From Mycobacterium simulans (GTDB lineage Bacteria; Actinomycetota; Actinomycetes; Mycobacteriales; Mycobacteriaceae), in the NCBI RefSeq assembly GCF_900232995.1, contig NZ_OCVX01000007.1, positions 196,599 to 248,891 of the forward strand: DNA of 52,293 nt, given 5' to 3'. The notes under the pieces were generated by a model. That model had not been told where the DNA came from. It saw only the letters and a list, made by a program, of their open reading frames with translations, and made no database searches. This document shows positions 31,860 to 40,602 of this stretch, piece after piece (the first letter of the stretch is position 1; every line of letters starts with the position of its first letter). A program made the translations under genes and the position numbers.

Positions 31860-33248
31860 ATGAAGCGGCTCTCAAGCGTTGATGCGGCGTTTTGGTCAGC
31901 AGAAACAGCAGGCTGGCATATGCACGTTGGTGCGCTGGCGATTTGCGATCCGAGTCACGCCCCGGACTACAGCTTCCACCGACTCCGCGAACTGATCAAT
32001 GAGAGATTGCCGGAGTTGCCGCAGTTGCGGTGGCGCGTCACCGGCGCCCCGTTGGGACTCGACCGGCCATGGTTCGTCGAGGACCAGGAGCTTGACGTCG
32101 ACTTTCACGTCCGTCGCATCGGCGTTCCCGCGCCCGGTGGCCGCCGCGAGGTCGAGGAGCTCGTGGGCCGGCTGATGTCCTACAAACTGGACCGTTCCCG
32201 CCCGCTATGGGAGCTATGGGTCATTGAGGGCGTCGAGGGCGGCCGCATCGCGACCCTGACCAAAATGCATCACGCCATCGTCGACGGGGTTTCTGGCGCC
32301 GGGCTAGGCGAAATCCTTTTGGACGTAACGCCGGAACCGCGACCGCCGCAAGAGGAAAATGTGGGATCGCTGGTCGGGTTCCAGCTCCCGGGCTTGGAAA
32401 GGCGCGCCATAGGTGCTCTCATCAACGTCGGGATCATGACTCCGTTCCGCATAGCCAGACTGTTGGAGCAGACCGTGCGTCAGCAGATCGCCGCGTTGGG
32501 TGTTGCTAGCAGACCGCCGCGATACTTCGAGGCGCCCAAGACGAGGTTCAATGCAGCCGTGTCGCCGCACCGGCGGATTAGTGGCGCGCGCGTGGAGCTG
32601 GCCCGGGCCAAGACGGTCAAGGACGCGTTCGGCGTCAAGCTCAACGACGTGGTGCTTGCGATGGTCGCCGGAGCGGCCAGCGCTTATCTGCAGAAGCGCG
32701 ACGAGCTGCCGACCAAGCCGCTGATCGCTCAGATCCCGGTCTCCACCCGTACCGACGAGACGAAGGATCAAGTGGGGAACCAAATCAGCTCGATGACCGC
32801 GTCGCTAGCCACCCACATCGAAGACCCCGCCAAGCGCCTGGCGGCCATTCACGAGAGCACCCAGAGCGCCAAGGAGATGGCCAAGGCGCTGTCGGCGCAT
32901 CAGATCATGGGGCTGACCGAAACCACGCCGCCCGGCCTGCTACAGCTGGCCGCCCGCGCCTACACGGCCACCGGGCTGTCGCACAGTTGGGCTCCCATCA
33001 ACCTGGTCGTCTCCAATGTCCCCGGTCCACCCTTCCCGCTGTACATGGCCGGCGCCAAGCTGGATTCCCTGGTGCCACTTGGGCCACCGGTCATGGACGT
33101 GGCATTGAACATCACGTGCTTCTCGTATCAGGACTACCTGGACTTCGGATTCGTGACCACACCCGAGGTGGCCAACGACATCGACGAGATGGCCGACGCC
33201 ATCGAGCCGGCGCTGGCCGAACTGGAGCGCGCCGCGGAATCCCTGTAG
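31860..33248 (+). CDS. Wax ester synthase/diacylglycerol acyltransferase, Rv1425-like
   Basis: 462 residues from ATG 31860 (MKRLSSVDAAFWSAETAGWH). The WS/DGAT catalytic motif HHxxxDG is MHHAIVDGVSGAG near residue 137; LNDVVLAMVAG near 264 and the C-terminal NLVVSNVPGPPFPLYMAG near 382 are the other family blocks. These enzymes esterify diacylglycerol or fatty alcohols with acyl-CoA to build storage triacylglycerol or wax ester. The cluster with LipO, FadD12 and an acyltransferase downstream suggests a lipid-modifying locus. Confidence 0.94.
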   Translation: MKRLSSVDAAFWSAETAGWHMHVGALAICDPSHAPDYSFHRLRELINERLPELPQLRWRVTGAPLGLDRPWFVEDQELDVDFHVRRIGVPAPGGRREVEELVGRLMSYKLDRSRPLWELWVIEGVEGGRIATLTKMHHAIVDGVSGAGLGEILLDVTPEPRPPQEENVGSLVGFQLPGLERRAIGALINVGIMTPFRIARLLEQTVRQQIAALGVASRPPRYFEAPKTRFNAAVSPHRRISGARVELARAKTVKDAFGVKLNDVVLAMVAGAASAYLQKRDELPTKPLIAQIPVSTRTDETKDQVGNQISSMTASLATHIEDPAKRLAAIHESTQSAKEMAKALSAHQIMGLTETTPPGLLQLAARAYTATGLSHSWAPINLVVSNVPGPPFPLYMAGAKLDSLVPLGPPVMDVALNITCFSYQDYLDFGFVTTPEVANDIDEMADAIEPALAELERAAESL

Positions 33249-33276
33249 GCGCACCTGTGACTGGGGTTTAGCGTGG

Positions 33277-34542
33277 CTAGCCGCCGGAGGGCGGGCGGCT
33301 GGTCACGTATACCCAGGACAAGAACCGGGCTACGGCCTCCGCGGTTTGATGCGCCCGCGGCGATCCGAAGATGTCGAAGGCGTGCTGGGCGTTGGGCAGG
33401 TCGGCGTAGGCTACGGGCGCCTTGGACACGCTTCGCAGTTCCTCGACGAACGCCTGCGCTTCGCCGACCGGAATGAGCGAGTCGTCGTGACCGTGCAGCA
33501 CAAAGAACGGCGGCGCGTCAGCGTGCACGTGCCGGATCGGTGACGCGTCCAGGAAGACGTCGCGGTGAGTGCTGAATTTCTTTTTCACGACGAACTTTTC
33601 GAGCAGCCCGACGAACTCGGGACGGCCCGCACCGTCGGTGGAATACCAGTCGTAGCGCCCGTAGATTGGCACTGCGGCGACCACCGAGGTGTCGGCTTCT
33701 TCGAAGCCAGGCTGAAACATCGGATCGTTGGGAGTCAGGGCTGCCAACGCGGACAGGTGACCGCCGGCGGACCCCCCGCTGATCGCGACGAAGTTCGGGT
33801 CGCCACCGTAGGCCGCGATGTTCTCCTTGACCCAGGACAGGGCGCGTTTGACGTCGACGATGTGGTCGGGCCAGGTGTGCACCGGAGAAACCCGATAGTT
33901 CAGCGATACGCACACCCAGCCGCGCGAAACCAGGTGGCTCATCAAGGGATACGCCTGCGGTCGGCGCCAACCGAGCACCCATGCGCCGCCGGGCACCTGC
34001 ACGAGCACCGGCGCCTTGCCGTCACGCGGCAGGTCGCGGCGCCGCCAGATGTCGGCCAGGTTGGCGCGCCCGTGCGGACCGTAGCGCACGATGTTGGTCT
34101 TTTCGACATAGCGCCGGCGCGCCACGGTGGTGCGGAAAGGCGGATTGCGCGAGCCAATTCCGTTGCGACGTGTCGGTTGCGCTGGTAGGGCTTCCAGTTC
34201 CTTGGCGTAGTCGGGCCCGAGTTGCTCGCTTAGGCCCGCCTCCAGCACCGGGCCGGGCGTGGTGACACCGCGGTAGCGGATCACCGCCAGGATGGCCCAG
34301 GACGCCGCCGTCAAGCCCAGCGCCGCCTTCCCTTTGCGCCCGGCGAAGTCGCCACGGCGGCTGCGGCGCAGTACGTCCAGCAGCGAGGCGGTGAAGTAGA
34401 TTCCTGGCACCTCGGATGTCGGCCAGCCGAACCAGAACACCAGTACGGTGCTGTAGCCTTTACGTGCTATTGGCCGTAATCCGTTGGCGGCGTTGATGAA
34501 TTCGACTGCCGCGCGCGCGAGTGGTCTCGGACGGATTCTCAT
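33277..34542 (-). CDS. lipO: Esterase/lipase LipO (hormone-sensitive lipase type)
   Basis: 421 residues from ATG 34542; the ATG overlaps the fadD12 stop (TGATG). Alpha/beta hydrolase of the HSL/type B family: oxyanion region VQVPGGAWVLGWRR near 190, nucleophile elbow ISGGSAGGHLSAL near 260, acid in HGHDDSLIP near 352 and His in NAQHAFDIFG near 388. An N-terminal extension of about 130 residues holds a possible membrane helix (LTAASWAILAVI). It probably hydrolyses acyl esters. Co-transcribed with fadD12 and the acyltransferase on the reverse strand. Confidence 0.92.
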   Translation of the reverse strand: MRIRPRPLARAAVEFINAANGLRPIARKGYSTVLVFWFGWPTSEVPGIYFTASLLDVLRRSRRGDFAGRKGKAALGLTAASWAILAVIRYRGVTTPGPVLEAGLSEQLGPDYAKELEALPAQPTRRNGIGSRNPPFRTTVARRRYVEKTNIVRYGPHGRANLADIWRRRDLPRDGKAPVLVQVPGGAWVLGWRRPQAYPLMSHLVSRGWVCVSLNYRVSPVHTWPDHIVDVKRALSWVKENIAAYGGDPNFVAISGGSAGGHLSALAALTPNDPMFQPGFEEADTSVVAAVPIYGRYDWYSTDGAGRPEFVGLLEKFVVKKKFSTHRDVFLDASPIRHVHADAPPFFVLHGHDDSLIPVGEAQAFVEELRSVSKAPVAYADLPNAQHAFDIFGSPRAHQTAEAVARFLSWVYVTSRPPSGG

Positions 34543-36170
34543 CAGCCGCTGATCCGTGATTGCAGTTCGGCGCGCAGGATCTTGCCGGTGCTGCCGCGGG
34601 GAAGTTCGTCGAGGACGGCGATTTCACGGGGCACCTTGTAGTTGGCAAGGTTGTCCCGAATGTGTTGCTTGAGTGTCTCGGGAGTGGCCGTCCCATCCGT
34701 TTCCAGTACCACGAAAGCCGCCAGCCGCTGGCCGTACTGCTCGTCGTCGACGCCGATCACCGCGGCCTCCGCCACATCGGGGTGCGCGGCCAGCGTCTTT
34801 TCCACCTCGATCGGATACACATTTTCGCCTCCGGAGACGATCATCTCGTCGTCACGGCCCACCACGAACAACCGTCCGGCGGCGTCGAGGTAGCCAACGT
34901 CGCCCGACGACATGAACCCGGCCTGGAAATCTTTGGTTGTGCCCGAGGTATAGCCGTCGAACTGGGTGTCGTTGCGGACATAGATGCTGCCGATCTCGCC
35001 GGCGGGCACCTCGTTGAGTTCGGAGTCCAGGATGCGGATTTCGGTTCCTTCGGCGGGCATGCCCGCGGTGTCGGGAGCGGCGCGCAGGTCGGCCGGGGTG
35101 GCAGTGGCGATCATGCCCGCCTCGGTGGCGTTGTAGTTGTTGTAGATCACGTCGCCAAACTGGTCCATGAACGCGATCACGACGTCGGGCCGCATCCGCG
35201 AACCGGAGGCGGCGGCGAACCGTAATGACCGGCCGCTGTAGCGGTTTCGCACATGCTCGGGCAGTGCCATGATGCGGTCGAACATCACCGGTACCACCGC
35301 CAGGCCCGTCGCCCGGTAGCGGTCGACGAGGTCAAGCGTGGCCTCGGGGTCGAACTTGCGCCGGGTCACCACGGTGCAGGCCAGCGACGCCGCGAGTACC
35401 AATTGCGAAAAGCCCCACGCGTGGAACATCGGTGCCACTATTACGATCGGCTCCTCGGCTCGCCACGGTGTGCGGTCCAGGATCGCCTTGAGTGTGCCAA
35501 TGCCGCCGCCCCCGCCGGAGTGCTTGGCGCCCTTGGGTGTTCCGGTGGTACCGGAGGTCAGCAGGATTACTTTTCCTTTTTTGCGCCCGTTTCCCGCGCG
35601 TACCGGCCGTTGCCCGTCATGGGAGGCAATGAGTTTCTCGACGGTGAGGTCGTGCGGCTCGTCGGCCCAGGCGACAATGCGGGTGGCATCGGGTGTGTCG
35701 GCCAACGCGCGATCCACGGTGGCGGTGAACTCTTCGTCGTAGACTATCGCGTCGACGTTTTCCCGGGCCACCACGTCGGCCAGGGCCGGGCCGGCGAACG
35801 ATGTGTTGAGTAGCAGGATGTCGGCGCCAATTCTGTTGGCTGCCAACAGTGAATCGACGAAGCCACGGTGATTGCGGCACATGATGCCGACGACGCGCGG
35901 CGGCCCGTCCGGCAGACCCTGCAGCGCGGCGGCGAACGCATTACTGCGCTCGTCGAGCTCTCGCCAAGTCAGGGGCCCTAATTCGTCGATCAAACCTGGG
36001 CGGTCCGGGCAGCGTTGCGCCGCACCGGCGAAGCCCGATGTGAAGCCCATGCCTTCGCGGCGCATGGCGGCGGCGATTCGTAGGTATCGGTCCGGTCGCA
36101 TGGGCGCGATCATTCGGGCGCGCCGCAAGGTGTTGATCAGGCTGCGGACTTGGCCGATGCGAGATGCCAC
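34542..36170 (-). CDS. fadD12: Fatty-acid-CoA ligase FadD12-like
   Basis: 542 residues from GTG 36170. ANL-superfamily acyl-CoA synthetase: LTSGTTGTPKGAKHSGGGGG near 204-223 is the phosphate-binding loop, NNYNATEAGMIATATP near 344, MSSGDVGYLDAAGRLFVVGR near 423-442 and the C-terminal catalytic Lys in RGSTGKILRAELQ near 530. It activates fatty acids with ATP and CoA. It starts two bases after the upstream acyltransferase's stop and its own stop overlaps the lipO start, so the three genes form one operon (acyltransferase-fadD12-lipO). Confidence 0.93.
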   Translation of the reverse strand: MASRIGQVRSLINTLRRARMIAPMRPDRYLRIAAAMRREGMGFTSGFAGAAQRCPDRPGLIDELGPLTWRELDERSNAFAAALQGLPDGPPRVVGIMCRNHRGFVDSLLAANRIGADILLLNTSFAGPALADVVARENVDAIVYDEEFTATVDRALADTPDATRIVAWADEPHDLTVEKLIASHDGQRPVRAGNGRKKGKVILLTSGTTGTPKGAKHSGGGGGIGTLKAILDRTPWRAEEPIVIVAPMFHAWGFSQLVLAASLACTVVTRRKFDPEATLDLVDRYRATGLAVVPVMFDRIMALPEHVRNRYSGRSLRFAAASGSRMRPDVVIAFMDQFGDVIYNNYNATEAGMIATATPADLRAAPDTAGMPAEGTEIRILDSELNEVPAGEIGSIYVRNDTQFDGYTSGTTKDFQAGFMSSGDVGYLDAAGRLFVVGRDDEMIVSGGENVYPIEVEKTLAAHPDVAEAAVIGVDDEQYGQRLAAFVVLETDGTATPETLKQHIRDNLANYKVPREIAVLDELPRGSTGKILRAELQSRISG

Positions 36171-36172
36171 GC

Positions 36173-36976
36173 TCAGCCCACGATCGGGAAACGACGTTTG
36201 GCGGCAAGCTCGTTGAGGCCCTGTTGCATCACCGACCGCACGTGCTCGTCGACTTCGTCAACGTCGGGCTCATCGCCGAATTGCTTGGCGATGTCGATCG
36301 GCTCCAGCACCTGCGTCACGAGCTTGCTGGGCAGCGGCACGTTGGGTGGGATGACGGCGCTGAACCCGAACGGAAAGCCGAACGACAGCGGCAGAATATC
36401 GCTGCGCAGCAGACGTTTCAGCCCGATCCGCTCGGCCAGCCAGGTGCCGCGGGACAGGTAGAGCTGCGTTTCCTGTCCACCGACGGAGACTGCGGGCACT
36501 ATGGGCACACCGGCCTCGATTGCCGTGCTGACGTATCCCTTGCGGCCGTTGAAGTCGATGACGTTCTCCGAAGCCGTGGGCCGGTAGGCGTCGTAGTCGC
36601 CGCCGGGAAAGACGATCACCACCCCACCGCTCCGCAGCGCCTTGGCCGCATTCTCGCGGTTGGCCCGGATGTAGCCGATACGCCGGAACAGCGGCCCGGT
36701 GACGCCCATGAAGAGGATGTCGTGGCTCAGTGTGTAGACGGGTCGGTCGTAGCCGAACTTCTCGTAGAAATCGACGGAAAAGATCGGAACATCCATCGGG
36801 AACATGCCGCCGGAGTGGTTGGCGACGACAAGGGCCCCGCCCGGTGGGAAGGAATCCAGGCCATGCACCTCAGAGCGGAAGTACGTCTTCAATACCGGGC
36901 GCATCACGCTGATCACGCGCTGCGTCATCGCAGGGTCGAACTTACCGATGTCGTCTTCGCCATCTGGACTGCTCAC
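36173..36976 (-). CDS. Acyltransferase, Rv1428c-like
   Basis: 267 residues from GTG 36976. PlsC-type acyltransferase: HX4D motif VVANHSGGMFPMDVP near 50-64 and VIVFPGGDYDAYRPTASE near 122-139, equivalent to the FPEG block. A DUF-like N-terminal segment precedes. It is a member of the group of soluble or membrane-associated lysophospholipid/MGAT-like acyltransferases and belongs to the same superfamily as the protein at 5534. The first gene of the reverse-strand operon with fadD12 and lipO; divergent from the regulator at 37084. Confidence 0.9.
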   Translation of the reverse strand: MSSPDGEDDIGKFDPAMTQRVISVMRPVLKTYFRSEVHGLDSFPPGGALVVANHSGGMFPMDVPIFSVDFYEKFGYDRPVYTLSHDILFMGVTGPLFRRIGYIRANRENAAKALRSGGVVIVFPGGDYDAYRPTASENVIDFNGRKGYVSTAIEAGVPIVPAVSVGGQETQLYLSRGTWLAERIGLKRLLRSDILPLSFGFPFGFSAVIPPNVPLPSKLVTQVLEPIDIAKQFGDEPDVDEVDEHVRSVMQQGLNELAAKRRFPIVG

Positions 36977-37083
36977 TTGAGCTCCCTTGCTGTCGAGTCC
37001 CTCGATGGTAGCGACGGGGGCTTTGCACCAGCGCCTCAGGCGGGCACAGTGATGGGTGGGTGGTCGGCAGAAGGGACGCAGAG

Positions 37084-38364
37084 GTGGTCCAGGTCGATGA
37101 TGAGATCGATGGCAGGCCCATTTCGTTGATCGTTCGACGGATGGACAAGATTCGCGACGAGTTCATCGCGGAGCTGTTCGACGCCATGAAGGCCGAGATC
37201 CAAGGCCTCAATTACGACACCCGGATGATGGACATGTGGCGGGCGAGCCTCACCGAGAACGTGGTGGCGGCCATTCACTACCTGGATCGAGACGCGCCGA
37301 CGTCCTTGATCGAGGCCCCTGCGGCCGCGCTGGCGTACGCTCGCGCGGCCGCCCAGCGCGATATCCCATTGGCGCCGTTGGTTCGCGCACACCGGCTTGG
37401 GCACGCGCGGTTTCTCGAGGTGGCGATGCAGTACGTCTCGGCCCTGGAGCCAGCTCAGCAGGTGCCGACGATTATCGAGCTGGTAAATCGCGCGGCCAGG
37501 CTGATCGACCTGGTGGCCGACCAGCTGATCATGGCGTACGAGGAGGAGCACGAGCGCTGGGTGAGCCGCCGCGGCGGCCTGCAACAGCGGTGGGTCAGTG
37601 AGGTGCTTGCCGGTACCCCGGTCGACGTTCCGCGTGCCGAAAAGGTGTTGCGCTATCGGTTGGACGGTGCGCATCTCGCGGCGGTGGTGTGGGTGGACGC
37701 GGCGGTACCCATCGGAGAGGTGGCGGCATTGTTCGATCAGGTGCGCTGCCTTCTGGCCCTGGAATTGAGCCCGGAAGTGGGCCCAGCGGCGGGCTCGATG
37801 ATGGTGCCGACGGACGAGCGCGAGGCGCGGCTGTGGTTCACGCCGGTGTCAAATCTGGCCATCGATCCGTCGCGGATTCGCGCCGCGGTCGAGACGGCGG
37901 GAATCCGGGCCCGCCTGGCGGTCGGTCGGGTGGGGGACGGGCTGCACGGCTTCCGGGCGTCGTTGCGACAGGCCGAGCTGGTGAAGTCGGTGGCCCATGC
38001 CGGCGGACGCCGTTGCGGCGCCCGGATCGTTTTCTATGACGACGTCGCGCCGGTGGCGTTGCTGGCTGGCGATGTGGATGAGCTGCGCCGCTTCGTGGCT
38101 GATGTGCTGGGCGATCTCGGGGTTGACGATGAGCGCAACGAGTGGCTGCGTGAGACACTGCGCGAGTTCTTGGCTCGCAACCGCAGTTATGTTGCGACGG
38201 CCGAGGCGATGATCCTGCACCGCAACACCATTCAGTACCGGGTGGCCCAGGCGATGGAACGCTGCGGACAAAGTTTCGACGATCCGGATGCCGTGTTCAA
38301 GGTGCAGGTAGCGCTCGAGGTCTGTCGATGGATGGCTCCGGGAGTCCTGCGCGCGGCCAATTAG
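37084..38364 (+). CDS. PucR/CdaR-like transcriptional regulator, Rv1429-like
   Basis: 426 residues from GTG 37084, chosen because GAAGGGA lies about nine bases upstream; GTG 37060 is an alternative. The N-terminal helical region (MDKIRDEFIAELFDAMKAEI ... IELVNRAARLIDLVADQLI) resembles the RsbR/PucR N-domain; a GGDEF-like degenerate domain follows, and the C-terminus carries the PucR helix-turn-helix ARNRSYVATAEAMILHRNTI. These act as single-domain transcriptional activators whose ligand is unknown. Divergent from the acyltransferase-fadD12-lipO operon, which it may control. Confidence 0.87.
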   Translation: MVQVDDEIDGRPISLIVRRMDKIRDEFIAELFDAMKAEIQGLNYDTRMMDMWRASLTENVVAAIHYLDRDAPTSLIEAPAAALAYARAAAQRDIPLAPLVRAHRLGHARFLEVAMQYVSALEPAQQVPTIIELVNRAARLIDLVADQLIMAYEEEHERWVSRRGGLQQRWVSEVLAGTPVDVPRAEKVLRYRLDGAHLAAVVWVDAAVPIGEVAALFDQVRCLLALELSPEVGPAAGSMMVPTDEREARLWFTPVSNLAIDPSRIRAAVETAGIRARLAVGRVGDGLHGFRASLRQAELVKSVAHAGGRRCGARIVFYDDVAPVALLAGDVDELRRFVADVLGDLGVDDERNEWLRETLREFLARNRSYVATAEAMILHRNTIQYRVAQAMERCGQSFDDPDAVFKVQVALEVCRWMAPGVLRAAN

Positions 38365-38459
38365 CCGTGCTTTTATGCGGGGCGCACAAAGGTGATCTTG
38401 AGCTTCATCGTCGGCGCATATGGTGCTCGCCGGACTCTGCGCGATAGCGTGTGCCCGCA

Positions 38460-38692
38460 TCAAATCGCAAACCCTGGGCGAGGCTCGCCCGAACTCTCGG
38501 AGGGCGCGGTGTGCGGTCCGGTAGGACCGCAAAGTCTCGCGTGGCCGCATCGAGGAAGCATCCCTGCGTGATGAGGGGTCGCGCGGAGGGCTGTCCCGTT
38601 GCGATCCCGCGCCGATGACCCGCGCCCGTCCGAGCTCAGAACTATATCCGCGCTGCGGCAAGGGGTGAGTCCCCCCTTGCCGCAGCATCTTT
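38460..38692 (+). ncRNA. Candidate structured RNA or leader with a strong terminator
   Basis: A 468-bp gene-free region contains several perfect hairpins in series: GGGCGA/TCGCCC (38476-38490, loop GGC), TGCGGTCC/GGACCGCA (38512-38531, loop GGTA) and the terminator-like stem 38652-38686. Other self-complementary blocks (GGGGTCGC with GCGATCCC around 38575-38607) fit between. This could be a small RNA or a riboswitch-type leader of the gene at 38833. I do not recognise a known Rfam class, and the region has no supported open frame. Confidence 0.45.
38652..38686 (+). terminator. Intrinsic terminator-like hairpin
   Basis: GCTGCGGCAAGGGG (38652-38665) pairs perfectly with CCCCTTGCCGCAGC (38673-38686) around the seven-base loop TGAGTCC, then ATCTTT follows. 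Perfect 14-bp stems with a T-rich tail are uncommon in mycobacteria. It is about 150 bases upstream of the next gene's ATG, so it ends either the regulator's transcript or a separate RNA. Confidence 0.75.
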
Positions 38693-38832
38693 CGGCGCCG
38701 TCGGCAATTCGGAGTCGGTGAGCTTGCCCAATCCGGTCGGCAGGATCGACCCGCCCGTCTGGCGCTGCCGATACATTGTTAATCGCAGGTTATCGCCAGC
38801 CGGGTTTCACATCTCTCGGGAATGAGGCCGCC

Positions 38833-40602
38833 ATGGGATTCATGTCACCGGAGCTTCCGGACGTTGACCACGCCACGTGGCCGGCCCTGCCCCGGGCAAC
38901 GCGACTACAAGTGGTGACCCGGCACTGGGCGGAACACGGCTTCGGTACGCCGTACGCGGTGTATCTGCTCTACCTGTTCAAGATTGCGCTGTATATCGCC
39001 GCCCCCGCTGCGATCATTTCGTTGACCCCCGGCCTGGGCGGGCTGAGTCACATCGGTGACTGGTGGACGCAACCGATCGTGTACCAGAAGGTCATCATCT
39101 TCACGCTGCTGTTCGAGGTCCTTGGCCTTGGCTGCGGATCCGGACCGCTGACCGGGCGATTCATGCCGCCGATCGGCGGAGTCCTTTATTGGTTGCGACC
39201 CAATACGATTCGATTGCCCGCCTGGCCGGACAAGGTCCCATTCACACGCGGCGACACTCGCACCATCGTCGACGTCGCCCTCTACGCCATCGTGTTGATC
39301 GGGGGGTTTTGGGCGCTGCTGTCATCCGGCTCGCCCGGTCAAGGCGGGTCCGGTCTCACCCCCGCCGGCGATGTCGGGTTGATCAACCCCGTCCTGGGGA
39401 TCCCTACGATCGTCGCTCTGGCGCTGTTGGGACTGCGTGACAAGACCATCTTCCTGGCCGCCCGCGGTGAACACTATTGGCTGAAGCTGTTCGTATTCTT
39501 CTTCCCGTTCACCGATCAGATAGCGGCTTTCAAGATCATCATGCTCTGCCTGTGGTGGGGGGCGGCGACTTCCAAGCTCAACCACCATTTCCCGTACGTC
39601 GTGGCGGTGATGACGAGCAACAACGCCCTGCTACGCAGCCGGCTGTTCAGGCCGATCAAGCGGCTGCTCTACCTGGACCACGTCAACGACCTGAGGCCGT
39701 CTTGGTTGCCGAAGTTGATGGCCCACGTCGGCGGGACCACGGCGGAATTCCTGGTTCCTGCGGTACTGGTCCTCGTGGCCGACGGTCAACCCTGGCGGTG
39801 GTTCCTGATCGGGTTCATGGTGATCTTCCACCTCAACATCCTGTCCAACCTCCCGATGGGAGTCCCGTTGGAGTGGAACGTGTTCTTCATCTTCTCGCTG
39901 TTCTATCTGTTCGGGCACTACGGCGCGATCGAGGCCACCGATCTTCGGTCACCGCTGTTGCTAGTCATCCTGATCGTCGTGGTGGCCATTGTGATCGCGG
40001 GAAACATGTTTCCCGAAAAGATTTCGTTCTTGCCCGCCATGCGCTACTACGCCGGCAACTGGGCCACCAGTATCTGGTGCTTCCGCGCCGGCGCCGAGGA
40101 CAATATAGAGGCCAACATCGTGAAAAGCTCTGCGCTCGTTGTCAATCAGCTGGCCAAGCTCTACGACGTAGACACCGCCGAGGTGATGGCCGACAAGGTC
40201 GCGGCGTTCCGGGCGATGCACACCCATGGCAGGGCGCTCAACGGCCTAATACCGCGCGCGATCGACAACGACGCGGATTACAAGGTGCGCGAAGGAGAGA
40301 TCGTTGCCGGGCCCCTGCTGGGATGGAATTTCGGCGAGGGCCACCTGCATAACGAACAGCTGCTGGCCGCGGTACAGCGGCGGTGCAACTTTGCGGAGGG
40401 TGACGTCCGGGTCATCATCCTTGAAGGCCAACCGGTCCACGTCCAGAAGCAGTGGTACCGCATTGTCGACGCCAAGACTGGTTTGATCGAGTCCGGCTAC
40501 GTCAACGTCGAGGACATGCTGTCCCGCCAGCCGTGGCCCGAAACCGGCGACGAGTTTCCGGTCCACATCACGACGCAACCGGTCGTCCACGGCGAGTCAT
40601 GA
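38833..40602 (+). CDS. Polytopic membrane protein, Rv1431-like
   Basis: 589 residues from ATG 38833 (MGFMSPELPDVDHATWPALP), the length recalled for Rv1431; the open frame from 38776 is longer but unsupported. GAGG lies nine bases upstream. At least eight hydrophobic segments occur between residues 40 and 430, including YLLYLFKIALYIAAPAAIIS and LLLVILIVVVAIVIAGNMF, and a soluble C-terminal domain follows. The DUF3556-type family has no known function. Its stop overlaps the FAD oxidoreductase start (ATGA), so they should work as a unit. Confidence 0.88.
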   Translation: MGFMSPELPDVDHATWPALPRATRLQVVTRHWAEHGFGTPYAVYLLYLFKIALYIAAPAAIISLTPGLGGLSHIGDWWTQPIVYQKVIIFTLLFEVLGLGCGSGPLTGRFMPPIGGVLYWLRPNTIRLPAWPDKVPFTRGDTRTIVDVALYAIVLIGGFWALLSSGSPGQGGSGLTPAGDVGLINPVLGIPTIVALALLGLRDKTIFLAARGEHYWLKLFVFFFPFTDQIAAFKIIMLCLWWGAATSKLNHHFPYVVAVMTSNNALLRSRLFRPIKRLLYLDHVNDLRPSWLPKLMAHVGGTTAEFLVPAVLVLVADGQPWRWFLIGFMVIFHLNILSNLPMGVPLEWNVFFIFSLFYLFGHYGAIEATDLRSPLLLVILIVVVAIVIAGNMFPEKISFLPAMRYYAGNWATSIWCFRAGAEDNIEANIVKSSALVVNQLAKLYDVDTAEVMADKVAAFRAMHTHGRALNGLIPRAIDNDADYKVREGEIVAGPLLGWNFGEGHLHNEQLLAAVQRRCNFAEGDVRVIILEGQPVHVQKQWYRIVDAKTGLIESGYVNVEDMLSRQPWPETGDEFPVHITTQPVVHGES

